A DNA stretch of 64,000 nt. Origin: Anastatus disparis (Eukaryota > Arthropoda > Insecta > Hymenoptera > Eupelmidae). The translations under genes and the position numbers were made by a program. The stretch is from NCBI GenBank assembly GCA_017163975.1, contig JAFFSR010000237.1, positions 6,696,001-6,760,000 of the forward strand, given 5' to 3'. This document shows positions 13,706-24,087 of the stretch, in pieces. Below the pieces are notes generated by a model that was not told where the DNA came from, did no database searches, and saw only the letters and a list, made by a program, of their open reading frames with translations. Numbering within the stretch: position 1 is the first letter of the stretch; each line of letters begins with the position of its first letter.

Positions 13706-14150
13706 TTGGCAAATTAAGAGTTATAGTGGTAAAATAATTCAGACAGCAGTTTTGTTTAAATAATTTAATAAAATATAATTAAAATTTTATTACAAAAAAA
13801 TTTTCTAATATTTAAAGATAACTTAATTTAAAAATAACTTTATATAATAAAAAAAAATTATTGAAGGTCCATTCATTTTGGATCTCATTTGAAACAGTAC
13901 TGCTATGGAATATTGTCGAACTTTTGTCAATTAGATTATTTTTGATTTACTGAGAAATTCAGTGATAAAATAATTTAGACAGTAATGTTGTTTCAATGAT
14001 TTTATTCTTTTAGACATGTAAAATTGTTGCTGTAATATCATATTGACAGTACTTGTTGCTGAAAAATTACGTAAGTAGAAATCTTAAAAATCCTTTTGAA
14101 TTCGTTTCTATTATAAATTGGTATATTGTAGAATTTGACGGTTAATTTTT
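13706..14150. repeat. Duplicated intergenic spacer, copy 1
   Basis: This block matches the spacers at about 16,840-17,160, 28,000-28,330 and 33,230-33,610. Shared words include GGTAAAATAATTTAGACA, TTTTATTCTTTTAGA and GCTGAAAAATTA. A shorter second match sits at 13,706-13,775. Because the spacer normally lies between one gene's promoter and the next gene's 3' end, its presence left of gene A implies that the repeating unit once continued leftward. Confidence 0.75.
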
Positions 14151-14200
14151 TTACGTCATAGATGATTTACAAAATTATTTTTTTTTTTCAAAAAACTTCA

Positions 14201-14294
14201 CTCTCTAAATTTAATTCAGTGAAATTTCACTGAATTTCAGTGAAAAATCGCTGTGTCGGGTTCAGTAAAATTTTACTGAATTATATTTAGAGGG
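14201..14294. mobile_element. Small foldback/MITE-like repeat downstream of gene A
   Basis: The ends are inverted (CTCTAAATTTAATTCAGT against ACTGAATTATATTTAGAG), with internal CAGTGAAATTTCACTG-type palindromes. A diverged second copy, split by another insertion, lies at 17,161-17,664. Both copies sit just 3' of a protease gene, so they may be part of the duplicated unit rather than separate insertions. Confidence 0.65.
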
Positions 14295-14332
14295 AAGTTA
14301 TCAAAGATGAAATAGGTTTTACGTAATTGTCT

Positions 14333-14338
14333 TTTATT
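14333..14338 (-). promoter_or_regulatory. Candidate poly(A) signal of gene A
   Basis: AATAAA on the minus strand, about 20 nt after the stop codon. A canonical hexamer at the same place is not obvious downstream of genes B and C. Confidence 0.4.
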
Positions 14339-14358
14339 TTTATATCAACTATTTATAT

Positions 14359-16558
14359 TTATAAGTATTTTAATCCTGTGTGCCTTGATATCCAATTAAA
14401 AAAGAAATGAACGTTTGTATAATCACTGGGATAATAATCGGGATGCTCTTCATTCATTGGTTTATAATAAAAACAAACCATACTCTCCGAAAAAATACCA
14501 ACCAATTCGCCATTAATAATACCTGGTCCACCAGAATCTCCAGGGCAGGCATCTGATAAACGATCACCAGCACAAAAATCACTGTCTCTCATTTTATGAC
14601 CTCTTATTTTTTCACATAACTTCGGATCCGCTACTACAATTTCAGTTCTTTTTAAGACTAAAGCATCAGGACGTAAAAACTAAAGTAGAGAATATAAATA
14701 AAAAATATTTGAAATTATAAATTCTATAAGAAATGGATATCTATGAATTTTTAGTATATGTAATCATTGCGTGAGTTGAAGGTTTGTTTTCATAATTTTT
14801 TATTATACTTTTATAAAAAGATGATTTATGTTTAAGAAATGTTATCAATAAGATTTGACTTACACCTTGGGTTCCCATACCAATAAAAGTTAATGTATCT
14901 CCAGGTTTTGGTGGAACAGATGCAATTGGAATTGGTTGTTGGTATTCATTGAATGAGATCGGTACTTTTAGCTACAAAATAAGATTTGAAAAAAGTTATC
15001 TATATTTTACATTCTTTATGATTTTGATTATTCACTGTTAATAAAAACATACTACAAAGTTTTTTAAATGTTTATACTTTGATACTTAATATAGAATTTA
15101 AATATTATGTACGCATCAAATCGATTTGTTGTTCTAGTATTCAATAAGTCATAAGAAATATAAAGTGTACCTTTAGTAGTGCAATATCGTACCCAAGATC
15201 GCGCACATTGTTCATCGCATATTCACCATGTACGATAATTTTTTCGATTTCGTAAAATAATCCTTTAGTTTTTTGAGAACTTCCGGAAGTAATACCATAA
15301 ATAGATTCTCCAGAAAAGCTAGCCGAAAGTAAGATATTATTTACATTTGAAAATTACCGGGAATAAAGTACTTTATTCTCGCTAAATTGTGGGAACAAAA
15401 TACTATTATGTTATTTTAGTTAACTTAATTATGAAAAAAAAAATTACATTGCATTTCCTAATTGCTGAATTTTTTTAATAGTGTAAAAATAAATAAATTA
15501 TTCTTAATATAATATTGAATGTATTTGTAAAATTGTATTATATGAAAAGTTCGGAGACGCAACTGTCTAAGACGCGAAGCTCATTAACTCGTTGATGTGA
15601 TAAGTTCAATCTTCGATCATATTTTCATTGATTCTATCGTGGATTGACATTACGTTGAATAATATATTAAACACTTACTCAGACTAAAATCCCATTTTAT
15701 TATGGGTTTTTACCCGTTGAGAAAATAATAAATAAATTAAATGTAAGGCAAAAAATTAATCTACTGTGATTACAAGATGAGCCAACAAATTTTATCAAAT
15801 TTCATAATACAATCATTTAGCTTTAGTTATATGATGTTTATATGTTAAACAAAAATAGCTTGTAAATGTCGAAAGTTAAGTGTGTTAATGAGATAAAATT
15901 AACATGAACAAACGCAAAAGTGTGCAATGCATAATTTAAACAAAACGCATGAAAGCATTTTAAGTATATCCTCATACTTTAAAATTTGTAAAAATAATTC
16001 AAACATGAAGAATAATATTTATAATTCACATGTTGAAAATAAAATTAACAATTTCCAAGTTAATAATGTGTAACTTACTCAACACAATGAGCAGCTGTAA
16101 GTATCCAATACTTCGAAATTATTGTTCCAGCGCAGAAGAAATAATTATCTTTATTAATCAGAGAAACCTTAATTACAATAAAAAAAACAATGTTTAATAT
16201 GATATTAAATTGTGTAGCGATAAAGATTTATAATTAATTATTGCTAAAAGTAATTTGGCTTTTACAGTAACCAAATCTGTTCAGCAAGTTAAGTAAACAT
16301 ATATATTTATAATCGATGCAAGTTTCCCACTATTCTCATAATTATCTTCAATTTATTATTATATTAACATACTTATTACTTACAAAATAAGGCGCTTCTT
16401 TTATTGAAATAAAAGTACCATTGAGGATAGACTCTATGAAAAATTATGTTATTTATTATTACATTTTTGAAGGATAGCGAATTAATAATAAAAATTAGTT
16501 CACCTGCTCCAAGAAAAGATGTGCTTATAATGAAAAATAAAATATATAAAAAGTCCAT
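14359..16558 (-). CDS. Gene A: secreted trypsin-like serine protease (S1A), six exons
   Basis: Hand-spliced exons, 5' to 3' on the minus strand: 16558-16504, 16433-16384, 16167-16079, 15318-15171, 14971-14864, 14679-14359. Total 771 nt, 256 aa, all GT-AG. Residues 1-20 are a signal peptide (MDFLYILFF...). I chose this Met because it is shared by all four paralogues; an in-frame Met lies 7 codons upstream. The catalytic triad is His62 (TAAHC), Asp109 (YDIALL) and Ser199 (CPGDSGGP). The three usual disulfide pairs are present (C47-C63, C172-C186, C195-C217 by alignment). Asp193 at the base of the S1 pocket suggests Arg/Lys preference, but the pocket-wall glycines appear replaced by Ser (SES for SWG; YPSDY for PG-Y). 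There is no Arg/Lys activation site before I21-L-N-G. Last exons of A and B are nearly identical. Likely secreted (gut, venom or hemolymph); the substrate is unknown. Confidence 0.88.
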
Positions 16559-16663
16559 GTTATAATTATTGTTCCCCAAGTTTAATGATTCAAAGTGGCT
16601 CTTCTGTTAGAGAAATACTGTCATACTAACATCATTTCTGTAAGAGCATCTTAAATATTTCGA

Positions 16664-16677
16664 AGTTATCTTATCTT
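16664..16677 (-). promoter_or_regulatory. GATA-type motif upstream of gene A
   Basis: The minus strand reads AAGATAAGATAA about 110 bp upstream of the gene A ATG. The same motif occurs at the equivalent place in B, C and D. GATA factors commonly drive gut and fat-body genes in insects; that this site acts here is inference. Confidence 0.45.
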
Positions 16678-16839
16678 AACGATGAATGAGAATTAAAATT
16701 ATGTAAAAAATTATCATTCTTTATTGAATTTGAGACAAGCTCATAATTTTGTTTTGGATTCAAATAGAAATCTGTAAATTACTACATATTCTTCTTTTTA
16801 CATTGAGAGAAAAATATTTTAATTGTTAATAAATAACTT

Positions 16840-17160
16840 TAAAATTATTAAAAGTTCATTCATTTTATGGGAATCAGAACTGTTATGAAATATTATCGGA
16901 CTTTTGTCAATTAGATTAGTTTTAATATACTGAGAGATTGAATGGTAAAATCATTTAGACAATAGTTTTGTTTAAAGAATTTTATTCTTTTAGAACATAT
17001 AAAAGTGTTATTGGAACATCATATAGATTGTACTTTTTGCTGAAAAATCACGTAAGTAGAAATCTTAAAAATCATATGTATAAATACATCGTAGAATTTG
17101 TCAGTAAGTTTTGTTTTACATTAAAGATAATTGAAAAAAAGATTTTTTCAAAGAACTTCA
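16840..17160. repeat. Duplicated intergenic spacer, copy 2 (between A and B)
   Basis: Aligns by eye with 13,860-14,150, including the words CTTTTGTCAATTAGATTA and AAGTAGAAATCTTAAAAATC. It lies between the gene A promoter and the gene B 3' end. No coding potential beyond a chance frame at 16,968-17,168. Confidence 0.75.
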
Positions 17161-17664
17161 CTCGTTAAATTTAATTTAATGCAATTTAATTGAATTTCAG
17201 TAAAAAAAATCGCTATGCTGGGGTTCAGTAAAATTTGACTGAATTAAATTAGAACATTATGTAACGGGTATGGAAAGGCTTTATTTACGAAACGAGAAGT
17301 TTACGGCCCGAACTGAAGGTGAGGGTCGTAACGAGTTTCGTAGCCTTTTCATACTAGTTGCGTAGTGTATTTTTCGCCATGAGAGCCAAAAAAGAGTTGC
17401 TATATTAGGGTTAGAATGGCAAAAAGTGTATTTTCCATTGAAATATCCACATTTTCATTGAAGTTCATTTAAATCTCTTTTGTGGCCTATAGTGATAATC
17501 TAAAAGGCCAATTAAAGAAGAAGAAGAAATCTCTTTTGATTATTCAATGGAATTTCTTCACTGATTTTAAATAGTGAATATTTAACTGAAATTTTAGCTG
17601 AACTTTCAAAGCAGCGATTTTCGTAGATTCATTCAATGGAATTTGGCTAAATTATATTTAGAGA
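17161..17664. mobile_element. Foldback/MITE copy with nested insertion
   Basis: The outer ends match the 14,201-14,294 repeat (start near TTAAATTTAAT, end ATATTTAGAGAG). The middle is expanded by unrelated sequence containing the hairpin at 17,268-17,354 and several ATTGAA/TTCAAT-type repeats. Probably the 14.2-kb repeat interrupted by a second element. Confidence 0.5.
17268..17354. repeat. GC-richer hairpin inside the spacer element
   Basis: GTATGGAAAGGCT...TACGAAAC faces GTTTCGTAGCCTTTTCATAC, with a CGGCCCGAAC/GGGTCGTAACG inner part. Stands out in AT-rich surroundings. It may be the core of a non-autonomous element. Confidence 0.6.
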
Positions 17665-18329
17665 GTATGTTGTCAAAGATCAAATAGGTTTTATAGAATT
17701 ATCTTTCATTTTTTATACCAACTATTTATAATTATAAGTGTTTTAATCCCGTGTGCCTTGATATCCAATTAAAAAAGAAATGAACGTTTGTATAATCACC
17801 GGGATAATAATCGGAATTCCTTTTATTCATTGGTTTATGATAAAAACAAGGCATACCCTCGGAAACAATACCAGCTAATTCGCCATTAATAATACCTGGT
17901 CCACCAGAATCTCCAGGGCAGGCATCTGATAAACGATCACCAGCACAAAAATCACTATCTCTCATCTTATGGCTTCTTATTTTTTCACATAACTTCTGAT
18001 CCGCTACTACAACTTCAGTTCTTTTTAAGACTAAAGGCTGAGGACGTGAAAACTAAAGTGAAGGAAAAATTTTTTATGTTAACCGTTCAATATAAACAAA
18101 AATATTTGAAATGATAAAGTTCTAATAGTTTTTATTACACTTTTATAAAACGATGATTTTTAATCAAGAAATAGAATAAATAACATTTCACTTACACCTT
18201 GACCTCCTAAACCAATTACAACTAACGTATCGCCAGGTTTTGGTGGAACAGTTGCAATTGGAATTGGTTGTTGATACTCATTAAACGAAATCGGTGTTTT
18301 TCACTAAAAAATAAAAGTTTGGAAAAATT

Positions 18330-18331
<2 letters not shown>

Positions 18332-18372
<41 letters not shown>
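18332..18372. repeat. (TA)n tract at the Helitron 5' side
   Basis: About twenty AT units in intron 4 of gene B, ending directly at the Helitron TC start. A second run (24,298-24,320) follows the Helitron CTAG end, so the element went into a (TA)n microsatellite. Confidence 0.9.
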
Positions 18373-18375
<3 letters not shown>

Positions 18376-18414
18376 TCCTATATTATATAGTTATATGAAC
18401 CAAAATTCAGTCGC

Positions 18415-18560
18415 TGCCCCCCCACATCCCCCCCACGCCCCCCCCCCACAGCCCCTCCACAGCCCCCACATGATTTTTATTAATTAAATAACGTAAATTT
18501 ACGTTATTTTATGTTATCGATCATTACCCCCACGTCCCCCCCACTAACCCCCCACAACTT
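18415..18560. repeat. C-rich clusters flanking a perfect 24-bp palindrome, Helitron 5' region
   Basis: Runs of seven to about twelve C, separated by ACA/ACG/ACAG, occur at 18,415-18,475 and again at 18,530-18,560. Between them, 18,486-18,509 is a perfect palindrome whose half is AAATAACGTAAA. Strongly G-depleted C runs are unusual in this AT-rich window. They may be a subterminal signal of the element; function unknown. Confidence 0.7.
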
Positions 18561-18810
18561 TTTAGAACCATCAAATACTGCATAATATAGTTTTATATTT
18601 TTTTATTATATTTTATTTATGTATAATATTACATAAAAATATAAAAATTTTAATTTTTTTTTTGTTGAAAACTCGAAAGTAGTTGCATAAAATTACAATT
18701 TATAATATTTAAAATGAAAAACATGTGCCTCATCAGATATCTTATTACCATTTTTTACATAGTTTATCTGAAATTAATAAATATAAATTTAAATTAATTC
18801 TATTACAATT

Positions 18811-19153
18811 CCTCAACACTATAATTAATTCATTTGTTGAAAACATAATGATTTTTAATAATTTATTCATATTATAAATATTTTATTGTATTAAAATAAA
18901 AATAAGCATATAGTGTTGAGGATTCAGATTTCCACACCACCTTACATTATAAACCTTTAATAGTATTGATTTATACAACTTTTAAAATTAATTGATATTA
19001 ATATTTATGTTTAAATTTATATAACTTTCAAGATTAATAACTATTTATATTTATTTATTGAATAGAAAAAGGTGTATAATATAGCGGTACCATTATTGGC
19101 GCGTTAGATTTTTTGATTAGTGGAAACCCTCGCCAGGAGCCCTAAAAACCACT
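18811..19153. repeat. Left internal inverted repeat of the Helitron
   Basis: Contains CCTCAACACTAT (18,811-18,822), its reverse complement at 18,910-18,921, then CCACACCACCTTACAT, and at 19,070-19,153 a well-conserved block with GGCGCGTTAGATTTTTTGAT and GTGGAAACCCTCGCCAG. The mirror image lies at 23,754-24,087. The block between the conserved ends is more diverged. Confidence 0.85.
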
Positions 19154-19438
19154 TTTATATATTTTTTTAATATATTTTATTTTATATTATATAAATATTG
19201 ATATTAAAGAAAAATAAAATAATAAATAATATAAATTATTATAAGAAATTTAAAAAAATAAACTATTTCAAATAATATTAAAATTTTTTTAATAAGTTTA
19301 TTATTAAATTAGATACATCATAATGTTTAAGTTTTAAAATTTCTAGGATTATTTATTTATAATTCCTTTTATTATTTTATTCCCTTTTTACATTATTTAA
19401 GATGTATCAAAATTTTAATAAACAATTTTTAAAATATC

Positions 19439-19678
19439 TTAATTATGTATTTTTTTATGTCGATTTAAAGAATCCAATCGTTGGAAACCTTTTCCACATT
19501 CACATATGTAACTATAAGAATTATTATGAATTTTTAAATGTCTCAAAAAATGATCATGTCGTAAAATGATTTTGTTACAAATGTAACATGTAAATTTTTG
19601 ATTTTTTTGGTTATGTAATTGTAAATGTCTTTTAATATGTTTTTTATTTTTTATTACTGTTCCACATATGGAAAGAAC
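19439..19678 (-). pseudogene. Truncated C2H2 zinc-finger reading frame within the Helitron, antisense to Rep
   Basis: The minus-strand frame is open for 79 codons to a TAA at 19,439-19,441. It encodes a partial finger (C-G-T-V-I-K...H-L-Q-L-H) that lacks its first Cys, then two good fingers: CYICNKIILRHDHFLRHLKIH and YICECGKGFQRLDSLNRHKKIH-like, each with C-x2-C (the second is C-x-C) and H-x3-H. No in-frame start Met; the frame is cut by an upstream stop exactly where the Rep homology begins on the other strand (about 19,669). This suggests a deletion joined a 5'-truncated zinc-finger gene to a 5'-truncated Rep. C2H2 fingers usually bind DNA; a role in element recognition is inference. Confidence 0.75.
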
Positions 19679-21011
19679 TTAAAGAAATTTTAAAAAATTT
19701 TCCTGAAGGAACAACTCCTAATGATATACCAAATATTACAGTAAGATTATTTTATGCAAAATTTAAAATGCTATTAAATGATATAATAAAAATGAAATTT
19801 TTGGTCCTGTAATAGCTTATGTATTTTCCATAGAATTTCAAAAAAGAGGATTACCTCATGCACATATCATTATCACATTACACCATAATCATAAAATATT
19901 TACTGTAGAATCTATTGATAAGTATATTTCAGCTGAAATACCATCATCGGAAAATATATATTTACAAAAATTAGTAATTAAACATATGTTACACGGACCA
20001 CATACTAGCAAATCTCCATGTTATGATGAAAATAAAAATATATGTAAAAAAAATTTTCCAAAACCATTTACTGAATGTACTAAAATTGAAGAAAATAAAT
20101 ATCCACAATACAAACGACGAAATAATATTTCTGATAATTATATCTACAATTTTAAAAATAACAAAAAAATTATAAAAGTTGATAATTCAATGGTAATTCC
20201 TTACAATAGTTTTTTATTAGCAAAATATGCTGCTCATATTAATACTGAACTTTGTATGTCAATACAAAGTATTAAATATATTTACGACTATATTTATAAA
20301 GGAGTAGATAAAGCATATTGCAAAATAAAAGAAAATAAAATAAAAGAAAATGAAAAAGAAGTATATGATGAAATAACACAATATATAGATGGTAGATACT
20401 TAAGTCCAATGGAAGCAGCATGGAGATTACAAGAATTACCATTATGTGGCAGAAGTCATTCTGTAATAAGATTAAGTATTCATACAGAAAATCAACAAAA
20501 AATAATTTTTAATGAAAATGATATAGATTCAGCATTAAATAAATACGAAACAACGTTAACCGCATGGTTTACTTTGAATAAAAAAGATGATTTTGCTAAA
20601 AAAATTAAATATGTTAACATACCACAATATTATATTTTCAATTCTAACACAAAATCTTGGATAAAACGATCAAAAAATAGAAAAAACATAGCTATTGGTA
20701 GATTAAATGTAGTATCTCCTAAAGATAGTGAACGTTTTTTTTTTAAATTAATATTAAATAGAATAAAAGGTGCAACATCTTATACAGATTTACGAACTCA
20801 CGAAAATATTACTTATAATACTTATAAAGAAACAGCTTTAGCAATGAATTTAATTGAGCACGAAAATGAAATTTATTATATTTTTGAAGAAGCATGTCAA
20901 GTTATGTTACCAATACAACTACGTAAATTTTTTGCATGTTTTTTACTATGTGAAAATATTCAAGGTAAAATTATTTGGAACAAATATAAAAATTTTTACA
21001 TAAGATTTTAA
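19669..21011 (+). pseudogene. Helitron Rep (HUH endonuclease) part, 5'-truncated and frameshifted
   Basis: The Rep region starts abruptly at W-K-E-L-K-E (19,669). A one-base frameshift near 19,790 separates it from F-G-P-V-I-A-Y and the HUH motif RGLPHAHII (about 19,846-19,867). The longest open part is 19,986-21,011 (341 aa). It contains YNSFLLAKYAAHIN, the two-tyrosine region IKYIYDYIYKG, and the family signature SPMEAAWRLQELP. Rep nicks and joins DNA during rolling-circle transposition. In Helitrons it is fused to the helicase; here another frameshift near 20,990 separates them. The N-terminal part expected upstream of the WKE block is missing, replaced by the antisense zinc-finger relic. 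Confidence 0.87.
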
Positions 21012-22513
21012 AGATAATAAAGAAAATAAAGCTTTATCACATATTAATCAAATATTAAATTTAGAAGATATGTCATGTGAAAATTTTGGTTTACCAGAAC
21101 CAAATAAAACATACATTGAAGAAAATGAAGAAATTAATGATGAAATTATAAATTTTAGTAAAAAAAATTTGATAAAATGTATAAACAATTAAATAATGAT
21201 CAAAAACAAATTTTTGAAAAAATAATAAATAATAAACAAAAAATATTTTTCATAGATGGACCAGGAGGTTCCGGAAAAACTTTCTTATACAAAACATTAA
21301 TATATTATTATATAAGCATTAAAAAAAATTTTTATCGATGGCTTGGACCGGAATAGCTTCAATTTTATTACTTAAAGGTTTAACAAGTCACAGAACTTTT
21401 AGATTACCATTGGATTTAAATAACATTGAAAGCGCATTTTTAAAATTTAATTCAGATAAAAAAAAATTAAGAGAAACAGATATAATTATATGGGATGAAG
21501 CATCTATGATTCCTAAAAAAGCTTTAGAAATCGTAGACAAAACTTTAAAAGATGTTTGTCATAATGATAAAAGTTTTGGTGGAAAAATAATTATTTTAGG
21601 TGGAGATTTTCGACAAATTCTACCAGTATTAAAATATGGAAGAAGAAATACTATAATTGAAGAGACTATAAAATATTCAAATCTTTGGCCCTTATTTCAT
21701 ATTTTTAAATTAAAAAAAAACATAAGATCTAATAATGACAGTTTCTCTTCATTTTTATTAAATATAGGAGAAGGAAACATTAATCCATTTATTATTCCAG
21801 AAGAATGGAAAACTAATGACGTCTGTGCCAAAATTTATAAAAACATTAACGAAAATTATTGTTTTTCAAAAAATGTCATTTTGAGTACACATAATGAAGA
21901 TGTAAATATTTTAAATAACAGAATTTTAAAATTAATTAAGAATGAAACAAAAACTTATTATAGCATTGACTATGCAACATACAAAGGTGTAGATCAAACG
22001 GATGATAATATTCATTTGAATTATCCAATAGAAATGTTAAATAACATAAGAGAAGGATTACCTCCACACGAACTGAAATTAAAAGTAAATACCATAATTA
22101 TGTTAATTCGAAATTTAAGTATAAAAAATGGATTATGTAATGGAACGCGATTAAAAATAACTAAATTATTCAAATATAACATAGAAGCACAAATAATTAC
22201 TGGAGAAAATAAAGGAAATAAAGTTTTTATACCACGTATTACATTAAACACTAATGAATCATCATCTTTACCATTTATTTTATATAGAAAACAATTTCCT
22301 GTTATATTAGCTTTTGCTATAACAATTAATAAATCTCAAGGCCAAAGTTTCGAAAATATAGGAATATTCATCAAAAAACCTTTATTTTCTCACGGGCAAT
22401 TATATGTTGCTCTTTCACGTTGTAAAAATGTAAATAAAATATATATTCAAAATGAATCGGAAAACAAAGATATTATACCTAACATAGTTTGGAAAGAAAT
22501 ATTAGAAAAATAA
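21012..22513 (+). pseudogene. Helitron Pif1-like helicase part, frameshifted at its 5' end
   Basis: After the Rep the frame shifts at about 20,990, 21,165 and 21,325, each in an A/T run. The pieces read L-P-E-P-N-K, then the Walker A block DGPGGSGKTFLYKT (about 21,257), then a long open frame from 21,338 (391 aa). That frame carries TGIASILL, the Walker B box WDEASM, GGDFRQILPV, the late motif INKSQGQSF and VALSRC, all typical of Pif1-family helicases fused to Helitron Rep. The protein would unwind the strand displaced during transposition. If the indels were sequencing errors, Rep and helicase would form one open frame. Confidence 0.88.
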
Positions 22514-22660
22514 TTTTATTATAATTTAACAAAAATTTAATGTTATTTAAATAAATTTTTTATAAATTATTTTATTAATTAAACTTTATTTTTTTCAGGT
22601 TATATTTATATTAATTATAAACATTAAAAATTTTTAATAATATATAAATAAAAAAACATA

Positions 22661-23113
22661 ATGGAATGGAATTCAATTAATGATGTTGAAATTGACAATG
22701 TTAATGATCAACAAATGATTGAATGGGATCCAATAGAAGGTCATTATGTTGAAATTAACAATGTCAATGATCAACAATTGATGGAAAATTTAAATGATCA
22801 AATTGAAGAACATTTAAATTTCCAAGAAGAATATGAATATTATTTAGAAAGTCTAGATAATAATAGTTCAATAAGCAATACAATAATTTCTAAATTAAAT
22901 AATATTATTAATTCGTATATAGAGGAAAATAATGAACAATTTGAATTTAAAAATTGGAATGAAGTACCAGAGTATTATAAATATTATGCGAATGAAATTA
23001 TAAAATATAAAATAAATATAAGCGAACCAATAGCAGAATATTACTTTAATCAAAGTCATGAAATTTATTCTAATTATTTATTAAGATTAGCTAACATTAT
23101 TAATAAAATATGA
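22661..23113 (+). CDS. Unrecognised acidic ORF in the Helitron (150 aa)
   Basis: An intact 150-codon frame starting at ATG, 147 bp after the helicase stop. It is rich in Asn, Glu, Asp and Ile. A tandem internal repeat is visible near the N-terminus: VEIDNVNDQQMIEWD and VEINNVNDQQLMEN. No signal peptide, membrane segment or known motif. It lies between the helicase and the right internal inverted repeat, so it belongs to the element. It could be an accessory protein of this Helitron lineage or a chance frame in very AT-rich DNA, although the internal repeat and its length favour a real protein. No function can be proposed. Confidence 0.5.
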   Translation: MEWNSINDVEIDNVNDQQMIEWDPIEGHYVEINNVNDQQLMENLNDQIEEHLNFQEEYEYYLESLDNNSSISNTIISKLNNIINSYIEENNEQFEFKNWNEVPEYYKYYANEIIKYKINISEPIAEYYFNQSHEIYSNYLLRLANIINKI

Positions 23114-23753
23114 AAAATTAAAATAAATCATAAATATTTAAATATATAATAATAAATTTTAAAAAAATTTTTAAATTATTAATATTATTAAAAACAAAAA
23201 AAATTAGAATATTTAAAAATTAACTAAAATATTTAAAAGTTATGATTATTTAAAATTTATAAAACGAAATTTTAATAAATAAATAATTTAACTAATAACA
23301 ACAATAAATAAAAAATTCATATTCATAACTTTTATACAGGTAAATATAGTATAAGTAAGTATAAAATAATTTAAAATTATTTTATTTATTTATTTGTTAT
23401 ATAAATAACTAAATTTTAAATAAAATATGATATAATGATCATGTAATAATTTCATTTACAATATCATAATAAATTTATAAATTTTAGTATGAATTTTTGA
23501 TATATCTCATAAAATGTTTAAAATGAGAAAAAAGATATAAAAAAGGAATTATAACAAAATAATCCTATAAATCTTATAAAACTTAAAATCATTACGATAT
23601 ATCAAATAATATACTAAATTATCAACAAAATTTTCAATATATTTTAAACTAATGATCATTAATATCATAACAATAATAACACTATTTTTAAGTTATACTA
23701 CATATAATTAAATATATTATAAATATTTAAAATAAAATATATTTTATAAGACT

Positions 23754-24087
23754 AAGTGGTTTTTAGGGCTACTGGCGAGGGTTTCCACTAATCAAAAAAT
23801 CTAACGCGCCATCAAGGTACCTCTATGTTACACACCTTTTTTAAAACTTCATATATTATATAATTATATTAACAAAAAAATTTTACAAATTTATTCAAAA
23901 TTAATATTGATTTAAAAATAAATATTTATAAGTTATATTGATAAAGGTTTGAAATGTAAGGTGGTGTGGAAAGCCGAACCTCAACACTATATATCTCTTC
24001 TTTTTTATAAAAATAAAAAATAATGAATTAATAATAATTATATATATCTCTTCTTTTTGAAATATAATGAACAAAATAGTGTTGAGG
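23754..24087. repeat. Right internal inverted repeat of the Helitron
   Basis: Mirror of 18,811-19,153. Conserved blocks are AAGTGGTTTTTAGGGCTACT, CTGGCGAGGGTTTCCAC, AATCTAACGCGCCAT, GGTGGTGTGGA and paired CCTCAACACTAT/ATAGTGTTGAGG at 23,979-23,990 and 24,076-24,087. Confidence 0.85.

Noticed and set aside
14592..14592. Met at 14,592 (and 17,965) as start of short 77-aa proteins
   Set aside because: These are internal codons of the last exon of genes A and B, as shown by upstream in-frame exons and splice sites.
18415..18475. C-rich runs as telomere-like or CRISPR-like repeats
   Set aside because: Unit length is irregular and there are no spacers; position fits the Helitron subterminal region.
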